Assembly (NCBI RefSeq): GCF_938015785.1
Contig: NZ_CALLWC010000054.1
Coordinates: forward strand, 26,787-90,786
DNA length: 64,000 nucleotides
Reading direction: 5' to 3'
Origin: an uncultured Campylobacter sp.
GTDB taxonomy: Bacteria; Campylobacterota; Campylobacteria; Campylobacterales; Campylobacteraceae
In this document: piece by piece, positions 1 through 9,205 of the stretch
Position numbering within the stretch: position 1 is the first letter of the stretch
Layout: the number at the start of each line of letters is the position of its first letter
Notes under the pieces: generated by a model
Seen by the model: only the letters and a program-made list of their open reading frames with translations
Told to the model about the DNA's origin: nothing
The model's database searches: none
Position numbers and translations under genes: made by a program

Positions 1-45
1 ACAATCCTGCGATTTGATGTCTAATAATTATTTAGAATTTAAAAC

Positions 46-75
46 GGATGGGACGGGAGTTCGTTCGCCCCATCC
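46..75 (-). terminator. putative terminator of the outer-membrane barrel gene
   Basis: A 7-bp perfect inverted repeat (GGATGGG / CCCATCC) lies just downstream of the stop of the minus-strand barrel gene. Read on the minus strand it is followed by a short T-rich stretch (GTTTTAAA). The loop is long (16 nt), so this is a moderate call. Confidence 0.45.
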
Positions 76-96
76 TGCGCTAGTACATTAGAATTT

Positions 97-729
97 TTAG
101 AATTTAAAGTTGTATCCTAAATATAGTCCATGATTGGTCTCGTAGGCTTTATCTATATCCTCTCCGAGCTTACTAGCCTTGTATCTCGTGTAGTCCGCCT
201 TGTAGCCAAACTCGATCTCATTATGCTCATCAAAGCTATATAAACCGCCCAGCCTTGCGCCGATGACCCAGCCAGGCAGAGTCTTTGAAAGCGAATCGCT
301 ACTTCCGTCAGATTCGTCATATGAATAAATTTTATATTTCAAAAATGAAACTCCTGTATATGCGCCCGCTACGAGTTTAAAGCCATTCGTAATCTCAGGC
401 GTAAAATCCCCGCCTACGAGCAAGCTATGCTTATTCCACTCGTGTTTAAATATGATGTCCTCGTCAGTGCCAGTTTTCGAAGCTTTGAAATCATACAAGT
501 ACTCGCCGTACGCCCTAGCTATACCGAAATCGTAACCGCCTTTAAAGCCGAGCGCAGTCTGCCCCTTATTATCTTTATTCGTGCCAGAATCGTCCTCGTC
601 AGACCATTTAGTAGTGATGCTGGATTTAAAAGAATAATCTCCCTCGATACCTAAAAATATCCCCTCGCCAAAGCTTGAACTCACGCATACCGCAGCGGCA
701 AACGCCGCGATTAAAATTTTGTTTTTCAC
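97..729 (-). CDS. outer-membrane beta-barrel protein (porin-like)
   Basis: A 210-residue exported protein. The first ~22 residues form a signal peptide (basic start MKNK, hydrophobic core, cleavage around SSFG/EG). The rest alternates polar and aromatic/hydrophobic residues as in small 8-stranded barrels: repeated Gly-Tyr/Phe segments (GGYDFG, YGEYLYDF, GLYLGYNF) and a C-terminal Phe, the usual BamA recognition end. An acidic Ser/Asp/Asn-rich stretch near residues 40-55 would be an extracellular loop. The start is preceded by AAGGAGAAA. It stands alone, oriented away from the SLC13 gene. Function is not specified by the sequence; an adhesin-like or general surface barrel role are both possible. 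Confidence 0.75.
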   Translation of the reverse strand: MKNKILIAAFAAAVCVSSSFGEGIFLGIEGDYSFKSSITTKWSDEDDSGTNKDNKGQTALGFKGGYDFGIARAYGEYLYDFKASKTGTDEDIIFKHEWNKHSLLVGGDFTPEITNGFKLVAGAYTGVSFLKYKIYSYDESDGSSDSLSKTLPGWVIGARLGGLYSFDEHNEIEFGYKADYTRYKASKLGEDIDKAYETNHGLYLGYNFKF

Positions 730-1210
730 ATTTTCTCCTTATAATTTATAATTTCGGGCTTTCCGCCGCCGCTTTGCCATTTTACCGCTTGCTATCTTTG
801 AGCGTCTTCCGCCAAGCTCGCTCATAAGCATGTTTAAAATTTGCTGATTATAATATCCTTTTTTTGAAATTTCGATGAATTTCGCGACAAGACTTGGAAT
901 TTTATCTCACTCGCCTTGGATAAAATTTTATCTTGATTGCCTGGATGAAATTCGATGAAATTCTACGCCGCCTCCCCGTGAGCAACTAGAAAATTTAAAC
1001 ACCGGACACCATTAAAAACAATCTGTGATAAAATTTAAATCGCCTATTTAGTTGTTCGTTTTTATGTATAATTTAAAATTTACACACGAGATAAGTGCCG
1101 TGTTACCGATAGTAACTGCACTTTTAAAAATTTAAGACGATTTGATTTGGAATTTATAAAATTCCCGCCTCATTTTTGTATCATAAGCCAAATCCAAAAA
1201 AGGAGTATCT
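730..1210. other. intergenic region, divergent
   Basis: About 480 bp between divergently transcribed genes. It must hold both promoters. A TATAAT sits at 849-854 but is ~350 nt from the SLC13 start. Otherwise I see AATTTTA / GATAAAATTTTA-type repeats and no coding signal. Confidence 0.4.
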
Positions 1211-2683
1211 ATGGAAGAACACAAAGTGGAATTACGCAACTCCCGCTTACAAGGGCCGCTAGACTCAGACGTAGACGAGCTGGGTTTAGACAGGCTCACC
1301 GACACCGTGCCGTTTCCTAAGCGTGGCGTAATTATCATGGCGATTGCCGCTGCTGTGGGTTTTGCGCTATATGCCACGTTACCGTTTGAGCCCAATGTCA
1401 AAAAAGGCCTTGCGCTGCTTGCTTTCATCGCAATTATGTGGCTTACAGAGGCCGTGCATATCACGGTAACCGCGCTTATGGTGCCGGTGCTTGCGGTAGC
1501 TATCGGACTTGGTAAATTCGCTAAAGATGGCACTTTCACGGCTGCCACCATCAAAAGCACGCTTGCGAATTTTGCAAACCCTACGATCTTTACCTTTTTC
1601 GGCGGCTTCGCGCTGGCAACGGCTCTGCATATGCAAAAGCTAGACAAAAAGATCGCGATGTGGCTAATCGCCCGCGCAGGCGGTCGCTTGGGTGTAGCTG
1701 CGATTTTAATCTGCCTTGCTACGGCGATCCTTTCGATGTGGGTTTCAAACACCGCAACTGCTGCGATGATGCTTCCGATCGCACTTGGAATTTGCGCCAA
1801 CATGGACGAGAGCAAAGATCGCGGCACGCTCGTGTTTTTGCTTTTAGGCATCGCGTATTCTGCAAGTATCGGAGGTTTGGGCACGCTCGTGGGCTCACCG
1901 CCAAATTTAATCGTGGCTCAAGCCTTGCACTACAGCTTCGCAGACTGGATGAAGGTAGGTTTGCCGCTAATGTGCGTGATGCTACCGATAATGCTTGTGG
2001 TGCTTTATATAATTTTCAAGCCGAATTTAAGCCATAAAATAGAGATGGATCTGGAGCATATCCCTTGGACGCGCGAGCGCATTATTACGATCGTCGTATT
2101 TGCTCTAACAGCGCTTGGCTGGATATTTTCAAAGCAAATTTCAGCCCTTGTGGGCTTTAAAGTGGATGATGCTTACGTCGCCATCTGCTCGGCAGTCGTA
2201 ATCGTCATACTAGGGCTTGCCAAATGGCACGATATCGCCGAAAACACCGAATGGGGCGTGTTGCTGCTTTTTGGCGGCGGACTTACGCTAAGTGCGGTTT
2301 TAGGCGATTCCGGAGCTTCTAAGGTACTTGGTGATCTAGTCGCGCATACTTTCGGCGGAGCGCCTACTTACATCGTACTTTTGGTAACGGCGGTTTTCAT
2401 CATCTGCCTTACGGAATTTACGAGCAATACCGCCTCTGCTGCACTTTTAGTACCAGTATTTGCGGGAGTAGCGGCGCAAATGGGGCTACCAAAAGAAACT
2501 CTTACTATAGTAATCGGTGTGGGCGCAAGCTGCGCTTTCATAATGCCGGTAGCGACGCCGCCGAATGCTTTGGTTTTCGGAACGGGACGCATTCGCCAGG
2601 CGGAAATGGTACGAAGTGGCGGAATTCTAGCGATATTCTCCGCGTTTTTGGTTTCGGGATACGCGTATATTTTTTACTCGTAA
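1211..2683 (+). CDS. SLC13/DASS family anion transporter
   Basis: A 490-residue polytopic inner-membrane protein with 11-12 hydrophobic segments after a ~40-residue polar N-terminus. Both hairpin signatures of the divalent anion:Na+ symporter family are present: SNTATAA at ~179-185 and SNTASAA at ~405-411, plus the GGLGTLVGSPPN loop near 220-231. These Ser-Asn-Thr motifs coordinate Na+ and the carboxylate substrate in VcINDY-type proteins. Likely substrates are C4-dicarboxylates, citrate or sulfate; the sequence alone does not settle which. AAAAGGAG lies 7-8 nt before the ATG. A hairpin follows at 2703-2724. No linked sensor or enzyme gene indicates the substrate. Confidence 0.88.
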   Translation: MEEHKVELRNSRLQGPLDSDVDELGLDRLTDTVPFPKRGVIIMAIAAAVGFALYATLPFEPNVKKGLALLAFIAIMWLTEAVHITVTALMVPVLAVAIGLGKFAKDGTFTAATIKSTLANFANPTIFTFFGGFALATALHMQKLDKKIAMWLIARAGGRLGVAAILICLATAILSMWVSNTATAAMMLPIALGICANMDESKDRGTLVFLLLGIAYSASIGGLGTLVGSPPNLIVAQALHYSFADWMKVGLPLMCVMLPIMLVVLYIIFKPNLSHKIEMDLEHIPWTRERIITIVVFALTALGWIFSKQISALVGFKVDDAYVAICSAVVIVILGLAKWHDIAENTEWGVLLLFGGGLTLSAVLGDSGASKVLGDLVAHTFGGAPTYIVLLVTAVFIICLTEFTSNTASAALLVPVFAGVAAQMGLPKETLTIVIGVGASCAFIMPVATPPNALVFGTGRIRQAEMVRSGGILAIFSAFLVSGYAYIFYS

Positions 2684-2702
2684 AATTCCGTCAAAATTCT
2701 AT

Positions 2703-2724
2703 AGTCCGGGTATCTACTCGGACT
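2703..2724 (+). terminator. putative terminator hairpin after the SLC13 gene
   Basis: AGTCCGGGTA and TACTCGGACT pair over about 9 bp with a tiny loop, 20 nt after the stop codon. No T-run follows, so it may be a mRNA 3'-end stabiliser rather than an intrinsic terminator. Confidence 0.4.
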
Positions 2725-2816
2725 AAATATATTTATAAGATATATTTTTAAACTCCTAAATTTTCGGAATTTTTATAAAAAAATTCTAATTTAATACTAT
2801 TTTAATCAGTTATCTG

Positions 2817-2822
2817 TATAAT
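2817..2822 (+). promoter_or_regulatory. -10 box for the ABC importer operon
   Basis: TGTATAAT with an AT-rich upstream stretch and no -35, the epsilon-group sigma-70 pattern, placed 28 nt before the first permease ATG with GGAAAGAAG as ribosome site in between. Confidence 0.6.
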
Positions 2823-2849
2823 ACACATATTTTACGGAAAGAAGAATTT

Positions 2850-3503
2850 ATGGATTTTGATTTTATAGCTAAATTTAGCCCGATGTTCGTAAAGGCGGGA
2901 ATTTTAACGCTGAAGCTCGCATTTTACGGGATTTTACTATCCATCATCATCGGTTTTATCTGCACGCTAATAAAATACAAAAGGCTGCCGCTGCTAAGCC
3001 CGCTTGTGAGCGCATATATCGAGCTATCTCGCAATACTCCGCTTTTAATTCAGCTATTTTTTCTATACTACGGTCTGCCGAAGCTCGGCGTTCAAATTTC
3101 AGGCTTTACCTGCGCGATTGTAGGTCTTGCATTTTTGGGCGGAAGCTATATGAGCGAGAGCTTTAGGCTCGGTTTTGAGGCGATAAAAAAATCCCAGATC
3201 GAAAGCGCGATGAGCCTAGGCCTTAGCGAAGCACAGATAGTGTTTTACGTCGTGCTGCCGCGCGCTTTTGCGATCGCCCTACCCTCCATCAGCGCAAACA
3301 TAATCTTTCTACTTAAAGAAACCTCGATCGTTAGCATCGTAGCGCTCGCCGATCTCGTTTATGCCGCAAAGGACGTGATCGGGCTGTATTACAAGACGAA
3401 CGAGGCGCTATTTATGTTAAGCGTTTCGTATCTGATCATAATCTTGCCGCTTTCGCTAGCGCTTACGCTGCTTGAAAAGCGCCTTGCGTATATGAGAGGC
3501 TAG
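2850..3503 (+). CDS. polar amino-acid ABC transporter permease
   Basis: A 217-residue HisM/GlnP-family inner-membrane permease with about five membrane segments. The N-terminal membrane helix (GILTLKLAFYGILLS) and the cytoplasmic EAA-type loop 'ESAMSLGLSEAQIVFYVVLPRA' region near residues 130-150 (Ala-...-Gly spaced, ending in LPRA) dock on the ATPase. It is the first gene of a four-gene importer operon; the second permease begins 2 nt after its stop. By the operon's binding protein it likely moves cysteine/cystine or a related polar amino acid. Confidence 0.9.
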   Translation: MDFDFIAKFSPMFVKAGILTLKLAFYGILLSIIIGFICTLIKYKRLPLLSPLVSAYIELSRNTPLLIQLFFLYYGLPKLGVQISGFTCAIVGLAFLGGSYMSESFRLGFEAIKKSQIESAMSLGLSEAQIVFYVVLPRAFAIALPSISANIIFLLKETSIVSIVALADLVYAAKDVIGLYYKTNEALFMLSVSYLIIILPLSLALTLLEKRLAYMRG

Positions 3504-3505
3504 CG

Positions 3506-4162
3506 ATGGAACTCTTAAGCGGCGAAAATTTAATCAGGCTTCTTGGCGGGCTCGGGCTCACGCTGCAAATCGCGCTCATTTCAATCGCGGTTTCGCTCGC
3601 TCTGGGCTTGGTACTTGGAATTTTAATGGCCTCTGGGCGCAGAGCCTTATACATCCCGCTTAAAATTTGCCTAGAGATCGTGCGCATCATGCCGCCTATC
3701 GTCTGGCTATTTATCGTATATTTCGGCGCGAGCAAGGCATTTGGCATCCACATCTCAAATATCGCGGCTTCAATCATCGTCTTTAGCATCTGGGGCGTTT
3801 TTGAGATGATGGATCTGGTGCGCGGCGCCGTGCTTAGCATACCCAAGCATCAGTTCGAAAGCGCCGAAGCGCTCGCATTTAGCAGATCGCAAATTTATCT
3901 CTACGTGATCCTGCCGCTTGCGATGAGGCGCCTAGTGCCCGCAACGATAAATTTATTCAGCAGGATGATAAAAACAACCTCGATCGCCGTACTAATCGGC
4001 GTCATCGAGCTCGTCAAAGTAGGCCAGCAGATCATCGAAGTAAACGTCTTCCGCGACAATTATGCGCCGCTAATCATCTACGGAGCGATATTTTTCGTAT
4101 ATTTTTTGATCTGTTATCCGATCTCGGCGCTTTCGAAAAAACTAGAAAATAGGTGGAGCTGA
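3506..4162 (+). CDS. polar amino-acid ABC transporter permease (second subunit)
   Basis: A 218-residue HisM/GlnP-family permease, paralogous to the preceding one and expected to form a heterodimer with it. It has five hydrophobic segments and the EAA-type coupling loop (FESAEALAFSRSQ followed by VILPLA) near residues 115-137. Start ATG lies 2 nt after the previous stop, and GAGAGG just before that stop serves as ribosome site. Its own TGA overlaps the ATG of the ATPase gene by one base (TGATG), indicating translational coupling. Confidence 0.9.
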   Translation: MELLSGENLIRLLGGLGLTLQIALISIAVSLALGLVLGILMASGRRALYIPLKICLEIVRIMPPIVWLFIVYFGASKAFGIHISNIAASIIVFSIWGVFEMMDLVRGAVLSIPKHQFESAEALAFSRSQIYLYVILPLAMRRLVPATINLFSRMIKTTSIAVLIGVIELVKVGQQIIEVNVFRDNYAPLIIYGAIFFVYFLICYPISALSKKLENRWS

Positions 4163-4899
4163 TGGAAATTTTAAAAATCGATAAAGTCAATAAATTTTAC
4201 GGCGAGCTGCACGCGCTAAAGGACGTCAGCCTTAGCGTCGCGCAGGGCGAGGTCGTGGTGATCCTGGGTCCTAGCGGCTGCGGCAAAAGCACCCTACTTC
4301 GCACGATCAACGGGTTAGAGCCGGTACAAAGCGGAAATTTTATAATCGAAGGCGAGCGGATCGATCAAAATTTCAAAGAGTGGCGCAGGATCAGACAAAA
4401 GATCGGCATGGTCTTTCAAAGCTACGAGCTTTTCGATCATCTAAGCGTTCTGCATAACATAATCCTGGGCCCGATGAAGGTACAAAACGTCCCGAAAGAG
4501 GAAGCGATAGCTTTAGCTCGCGAATGGCTAAAGATCGTAGGTCTTGCGGATAAGGAAAACTCCTACCCCAAAGAGCTTAGCGGCGGGCAGAAGCAGCGCA
4601 TCGCAATCGTGCGAAGCCTGGTGATGAAACCAAAGATCATGCTTTTTGACGAGGTTACTGCAGCTCTTGATCCCGAGATCGTGCGCGAGGTGCTCGACGT
4701 AATGCTAAATCTTGCCAAAGAGGGGCAGACGATGCTAATCGTAACGCACGAGATGGGCTTTGCGCGCGCCGTAGCCGATCGTATAGTTTTTATGGATGAG
4801 GGAAGTATCGTCGAGATTAACAAGCCGGAGGCGTTCTTTACTGCGCCGAAGAGCGAGCGCGCGAAGAAATTTCTAAATATGTTCGAATTTAAAAAATAA
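4162..4899 (+). CDS. amino-acid ABC transporter ATP-binding protein (GlnQ type)
   Basis: A 245-residue ATPase of the polar amino-acid uptake family. Walker A GPSGCGKST at 36-44, signature LSGGQKQR at 139-146, Walker B LFDE ending at D163-E164, H-loop His196. A GTG at 4153 would add MEL, but the ATG at 4162 is preferred: AGGTGGAG sits 5 nt upstream and the ATG overlaps the permease stop. It drives the adjacent two permeases. The binding-protein gene follows after 20 nt, with AAAGGAG before its start. Confidence 0.93.
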   Translation: MEILKIDKVNKFYGELHALKDVSLSVAQGEVVVILGPSGCGKSTLLRTINGLEPVQSGNFIIEGERIDQNFKEWRRIRQKIGMVFQSYELFDHLSVLHNIILGPMKVQNVPKEEAIALAREWLKIVGLADKENSYPKELSGGQKQRIAIVRSLVMKPKIMLFDEVTAALDPEIVREVLDVMLNLAKEGQTMLIVTHEMGFARAVADRIVFMDEGSIVEINKPEAFFTAPKSERAKKFLNMFEFKK

Positions 4900-4919
4900 A
4901 TTTTAATAAAGGAGAAAAG

Positions 4920-5780
4920 ATGAAAAAAACGCTAAGCACGCTTTTTATCTTAGGTGCGTTATTTTTCGCAGGCTGCAACGACGAGGGCAAAGGCTCCTCA
5001 AATTCCGCGCAAGGCTCCGTCGAGTCGCAAAGTTATATCGACGGGATTAAAAAGCGCGGCGTAGTAAGGATCGCGGTTTTCGGCGACAAGCCGCCGTTTG
5101 GTTACATCGACGAGACGGGTAAAAACGCGGGATATGACGTGTATTTTGCAAAACGTATCGCAAAGGAGCTTTTAGGCGATGAGAGCAAGGTGCAGTTCGT
5201 GCTCGTAGAGGCCGCCAATCGCGCGGAATTCTTGGCGTCTGATAAGGTCGATATCACGCTTGCAAATTTCACCGTCACGCCGGAGCGCAAAGAGGTCGTG
5301 GATTTCGTGCTGCCGTATATGAAGGTAGCTCTCGGCATCGCGAGCCCAAATGGCGATATCACCGACGTTTCGCAGCTTAAGGACAAAACGCTTTTAATCA
5401 ACAAAGGCACGACCGCGGATCTGTATTTTACGAAAAACCATCCCGAGATCAAGCTTTTAAAATTTGACCAAAATACCGAGACTTTCGGTGCGATGCTGGA
5501 TCGCAGAGGCGATGCGATCGCGCATGATAATACGCTTTTGTTTGCGTGGACGAAGTCAAACCCGGGTTTTAAGGTAGGCATCCGCTCGCTCGGCGATCAG
5601 GACGTCATCGCGCCCGCGGTCAAAAAGGGCAACGACGAGCTTCGCAAATGGCTTGACGATCTAATCGTAAAGCTTGCGGACGAGAAATTTTTCCACGCCG
5701 ACTACGATGCGACGCTAGCGCCGGTATACGGCGACGACATCAAGGCTGACGACGTCGTAATCGAGGGCGGGAAGCTATAA
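4920..5780 (+). CDS. cjaA: CjaA-like cysteine-binding lipoprotein, family 3 solute-binding protein
   Basis: A 286-residue periplasmic binding lipoprotein. Residues 1-19 are a lipoprotein signal with lipobox FAGC (Cys19), followed by a Ser/Gly/Asn-rich tether to ~residue 38. The family 3 core carries typical ligand-site segments: DKPPFGYIDE near 59-68, ANFTVTPERKEVVDF near 117-131 (the Thr...Arg pair that grips the amino acid carboxylate), and INKGTTAD. From memory it resembles Campylobacter CjaA, a cysteine-binding surface antigen, more than PEB1; that match should be taken as likely rather than proven. It closes the importer operon. Confidence 0.85.
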   Translation: MKKTLSTLFILGALFFAGCNDEGKGSSNSAQGSVESQSYIDGIKKRGVVRIAVFGDKPPFGYIDETGKNAGYDVYFAKRIAKELLGDESKVQFVLVEAANRAEFLASDKVDITLANFTVTPERKEVVDFVLPYMKVALGIASPNGDITDVSQLKDKTLLINKGTTADLYFTKNHPEIKLLKFDQNTETFGAMLDRRGDAIAHDNTLLFAWTKSNPGFKVGIRSLGDQDVIAPAVKKGNDELRKWLDDLIVKLADEKFFHADYDATLAPVYGDDIKADDVVIEGGKL

Positions 5781-6423
5781 ATTTTGATTCGCCGTCTAAT
5801 TTAGCGGGGCGATTTTACTAGGCCCCACAAGCTCGCAGCGAGCTGGCGCCGTAGCTTTACCGAAACGGCGCCTATAAACGCTCATAGGAGGCGAGTGCTT
5901 TTTTATAAGCTAGCTAAATTATCGATCTAGCGGCAAAGTTTTGCTTCCGCACGACAGATTTAGCCACCAAGTAAATTTTAACCGAGATGGAATGCAACCT
6001 AGCGCCCGTCGTCGCGGCAAAATTTAAGTCGCGCGCGGCGGCATAAAATTTCAAGCGATAGTAGAATTCTAATGCAACCTTCTCGTGCGGTAAAAATTTA
6101 TGCCGTGCGAGCAATGATAAATCGTAAGCGCTCGCTCACTAAACGGATCGGGATTTATAAAATTTTATTGGCTCAAGGCGGCTTGCAAAATCTTATACGA
6201 ACGCCTCTCGCGCGCGTTCTATCTTTCGATTGGCTCGTGCGAAAGAGCGATCGCACATCCGCCCAAACGCACAATCTGCGCAACGCATTTATTTCCACGC
6301 CCAACTACACAGCGCATTTGTACCGCTAAGCCTACGATCCTGCGCGCTTTGTCTGCATATCTGTGTGTCGCCGGAGCCGTATACGGCCCGCCGCCGTCAT
6401 ACTCCACAGCGCCGCCGCTTGCC
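5781..6423. other. intergenic region with three hairpins after the importer operon
   Basis: About 640 bp between convergent genes. Three consecutive inverted repeats follow the binding-protein stop: GGGGC/GCCCC (5806-5826), AGCTCG/CGAGCT (5830-5844) and GGCGCCG/CGGCGCC (5845-5872). None has a T-run. The rest shows no credible coding frame: short ORFs there are shadows with GC-rich, low-complexity content. Confidence 0.4.
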
Positions 6424-7809
6424 TCATTCGCTCCAAATTTTACGGTTCAAATTTAGCTCGCTCACGATACCCACAAGCGCGCCGATCTCATCTACGTAAA
6501 GCGCTATCGTGGCGTCTTGCTTTAGCGAGCAGTCGATTCTAGGCTCGAAATTATCGCGCCAGGTCTCGATCGCCACGTAAATTTTATCCTCCCTTAGCAC
6601 CGCGTTTATCTGCGAGCCTAGCCTTAGATAAACCTCCGTCAGTCGCTGCATCAAAAGCGGCGTCAGAGCGTATCTAGCGCCCACTTGATCGGTCGTATAG
6701 ACATCGAAAAATTCCTCAAATTTCACGTCGTCCATATTCGCTCGCTGCCCGTATTTGCGCAGATTTCGCGAGTTTTTGTGACATACCCGCACCTCGCAGT
6801 TAAGCCTTTTATGAAAGTCCGCGACGAAAAGCACTCCTTGAAATTTTACGTCGGTGCGAGTGCCGTTTTTGGTGCGCACCTTTTCGGCAGCGTAAAAGTC
6901 GCTAAAGCTAACGCGCACACCCTGCACCTCCCCGCTCATCATATCCTCGCTCGATTGCTCGTTTATGTAGCAGTCGTAAATTTCAAAAAACTCATCCGTC
7001 CCCAGCCCGCCATTTTCATCGTAGCTAAGCCCGAAGCTTTTTGCGATACTCGCGACGACCCTGTTTTTAAAATTTGATCTGAAATTCCGTCTTTTACTCG
7101 CCGTCAAAAGAGCGCTCACGACGCCGTAAACAGCTACGCCGAAAAATACGCCGACCGCCATCTCCTCCCAAAAGCGCGCCACTAGTGCGCCCACGCCGGT
7201 CCCTACGGCAGCAGCGATTAGACCAGCCTTTTTCACCGCTTTTTGCAGTGCCGCGCGCTCATCCTCCAGGCTCTGTAGATCGGCTAGAAAGTTAAATTTT
7301 GATCCGGCTGTTCCGTCTTTCTCGCTCCCGCCCTCGCCTTCGGCGGCTTTGGACTCAAACCTCCCGTGAGTAGCGCTCATGCGGCTATCGCTGTCTTTAA
7401 AGCCACTACCCTCGCCCGCTTCGGCTTTTAATACCTGCACCTCTTTCGCATCGGCGCTTAAAATTTGCCCATCTTGCGCCGCGCCCTGCCCTAGCGTGCC
7501 CCTGTTTTGCGCCGTGTCAAAGCCGCTAAATTTATCAAAATTTGCGCGCTGCGCCCCCTCGTTTTTGCTAGAGCTCAAGCTGCAAAATAGACGGTAAAGC
7601 AGTCCGTTTAAAACTGGAAAGATGATGAAAAGCGCGACTATGAGCCAGTTTGTATCAAATGAGACAGGCTCCGCCCTGGTATTCAAAAACACGTAAAGTC
7701 CGAGTAGCAGCAGGGTTATCAAAAATGAGACGAGCTTGCTAATGCGCGCGAGCTTTTCGCGCCGTTTTTCAAGCAGGTAAAGCTCCTCTAAATCGCCGTT
7801 TCTATCCAT
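6424..7809 (-). CDS. DUF3137-like membrane protein
   Basis: About 461 residues. Two hydrophobic segments lie near residues 25-45 and 55-75, then a ~100-residue polar, low-complexity Gly/Ser/Glu linker, then a second pair of hydrophobic segments (GLIAAAVGTGVGALVA and VAVYGVVSALL) and a soluble C-terminal half with GVRVSFSDFYAAE and GVLFVADFHK, which I associate with DUF3137. The ATG at 7809 is chosen over one at 7830 because AAAGGCGG precedes it at proper spacing. No function is known. It stands alone, convergent with the importer operon. Confidence 0.7.
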   Translation of the reverse strand: MDRNGDLEELYLLEKRREKLARISKLVSFLITLLLLGLYVFLNTRAEPVSFDTNWLIVALFIIFPVLNGLLYRLFCSLSSSKNEGAQRANFDKFSGFDTAQNRGTLGQGAAQDGQILSADAKEVQVLKAEAGEGSGFKDSDSRMSATHGRFESKAAEGEGGSEKDGTAGSKFNFLADLQSLEDERAALQKAVKKAGLIAAAVGTGVGALVARFWEEMAVGVFFGVAVYGVVSALLTASKRRNFRSNFKNRVVASIAKSFGLSYDENGGLGTDEFFEIYDCYINEQSSEDMMSGEVQGVRVSFSDFYAAEKVRTKNGTRTDVKFQGVLFVADFHKRLNCEVRVCHKNSRNLRKYGQRANMDDVKFEEFFDVYTTDQVGARYALTPLLMQRLTEVYLRLGSQINAVLREDKIYVAIETWRDNFEPRIDCSLKQDATIALYVDEIGALVGIVSELNLNRKIWSE

Positions 7810-8010
7810 AATCCGCCTTTTGTAGCGCATTTAAGCGCCGGTTCATTTGTCGCGCAAATGTTAAATTTAACCGCGTGCCGCAAGTTTGATCGCCGCTAAA
7901 TTTAGCGTAAAGCTCGCGCCCTGCTGTGATAAATTTTAAAATTTACTGCGCCTGCCTTAGATTTAGCCGTTATAAATTTTAAATTTCGTCCTTGCCGCGC
8001 CGCAGTTCGT

Positions 8011-9204
8011 TTAATGCGGGCAGATCTTTAGCGCCTCTTTTAGCCGCCCTAGCCCGTCTTTTAGCAGCGCCCTAGAGGTCGCGATATTTAGGCGCAAAAA
8101 TTTCTCGCCGCCCTTGCCGTATTGCGCGCCGCAGGAGAGATACAGCCCCGTTTTTTCGCGGATGAAGCGCGCAAGCTCCGCGCTATCCTGCGTGTAAGCG
8201 CCCGCATCAAGCCACATCAGATAAGTCGCGTCTTGCGGCACGACATGCACCTGCGGAAGCTCACGCGCAATAAATTCCGTCGCGAATTTGCGATTTTCGC
8301 TGAGGTATTCGCGCAGCGCGTCCAGCCACGGCGCACCCTTCGTAAATGCGGCGATCGCTCCTTGGACGCCGAAAAAATTCGGCTCGGCGATGTCGTCGGA
8401 ATTTAGCGCCTTTGAAATTTTATGACGCAAGCGCTTATCTGCGGCAAAGACCGCCGCACTTTGCAGCCCCGCGATGTTAAACGCCTTGGTTGGCGCGATT
8501 ATGCTAGCCGAAATCCTCTCGCAGATCTTGCTTGCCGCAGCAAATGGCGTGTAACGCACGCCAGGCTCGGTCAGATCGCAATGCACCTCGTCGCTAAGCA
8601 CCGTCACGCCGTGCTTCTCGCACAGCTCACCGATGCGGGCAAGGTCATCTCTGCTAAAGGTGCGACCGACCGGATTGTGCGGGTTGCAAAGGATAAAAAG
8701 CGTCGTCTGCGGATCGGCAAGCTTAGCCTGTAGATCCTCCCAATTGATGCTATAATCGCCGTTAGCGTAGGCAAGCTCATTCTCCACAGGCACGCGGGCG
8801 GCGTTTTTAATGCAGTAGTAAAAGCAGTTGTAAACGGGGCTCATCAGTAGCACGTTCTCGGCGGGCGAGGTGAGCTTGCGGATGATCGAATCGATCGCGG
8901 GCAGCGTGCCATTTGCGTAGATCAGCCACTCCTTTTGGATTTCATAATCGTGACGCGCGAGCCACCAGCCTTGATACGCGCTGCGCCACTCATCATCTAC
9001 AAGCGAATAGCCTAAAACTCGCTCGTTCAGCCGCTTTTGCAGAGCCTCGATGATCTCGGGCGCTACGGCAAAGTCCATATCCGCGACCCACATCGGAAGC
9101 TCGCTCTCGCCTACGTCCCATTTAAGCGACTTCGTGCCGCGGCGATTTGGCAGAGTGTCGAAGTCGTATTTCTCCTTGCCACTTATAAAATCAAAAAGTC
9201 CCAT
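8011..9204 (-). CDS. MalY/PatB-family PLP enzyme (cystathionine beta-lyase)
   Basis: A 397-residue fold-type I PLP enzyme. Lys240 in APTKAFN is the Schiff-base lysine; NPHNPVG at ~174-180 and SDEVHCD at ~204-210 bind the cofactor; the N-terminal PMWVADMDF is typical of MalY/PatB rather than classical aminotransferases. Expected activity is beta-elimination of cystathionine or cysteine, giving pyruvate, ammonia and homocysteine or sulfide. It follows a DUF3737 gene by 1 nt and must be co-transcribed. In oral bacteria such enzymes are sources of hydrogen sulfide; whether this one prefers cysteine is open. A cysteine-type importer lies 3 kb away on the other strand. Confidence 0.88.
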   Translation of the reverse strand: MGLFDFISGKEKYDFDTLPNRRGTKSLKWDVGESELPMWVADMDFAVAPEIIEALQKRLNERVLGYSLVDDEWRSAYQGWWLARHDYEIQKEWLIYANGTLPAIDSIIRKLTSPAENVLLMSPVYNCFYYCIKNAARVPVENELAYANGDYSINWEDLQAKLADPQTTLFILCNPHNPVGRTFSRDDLARIGELCEKHGVTVLSDEVHCDLTEPGVRYTPFAAASKICERISASIIAPTKAFNIAGLQSAAVFAADKRLRHKISKALNSDDIAEPNFFGVQGAIAAFTKGAPWLDALREYLSENRKFATEFIARELPQVHVVPQDATYLMWLDAGAYTQDSAELARFIREKTGLYLSCGAQYGKGGEKFLRLNIATSRALLKDGLGRLKEALKICPH

Positions 9205-9205
9205 C

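Noticed and set aside
5914..6499. Several short frames on both strands after the importer operon
   Set aside because: Mutually overlapping, Arg/Ala/His-rich, no ribosome sites: typical of chance frames in GC-rich DNA.
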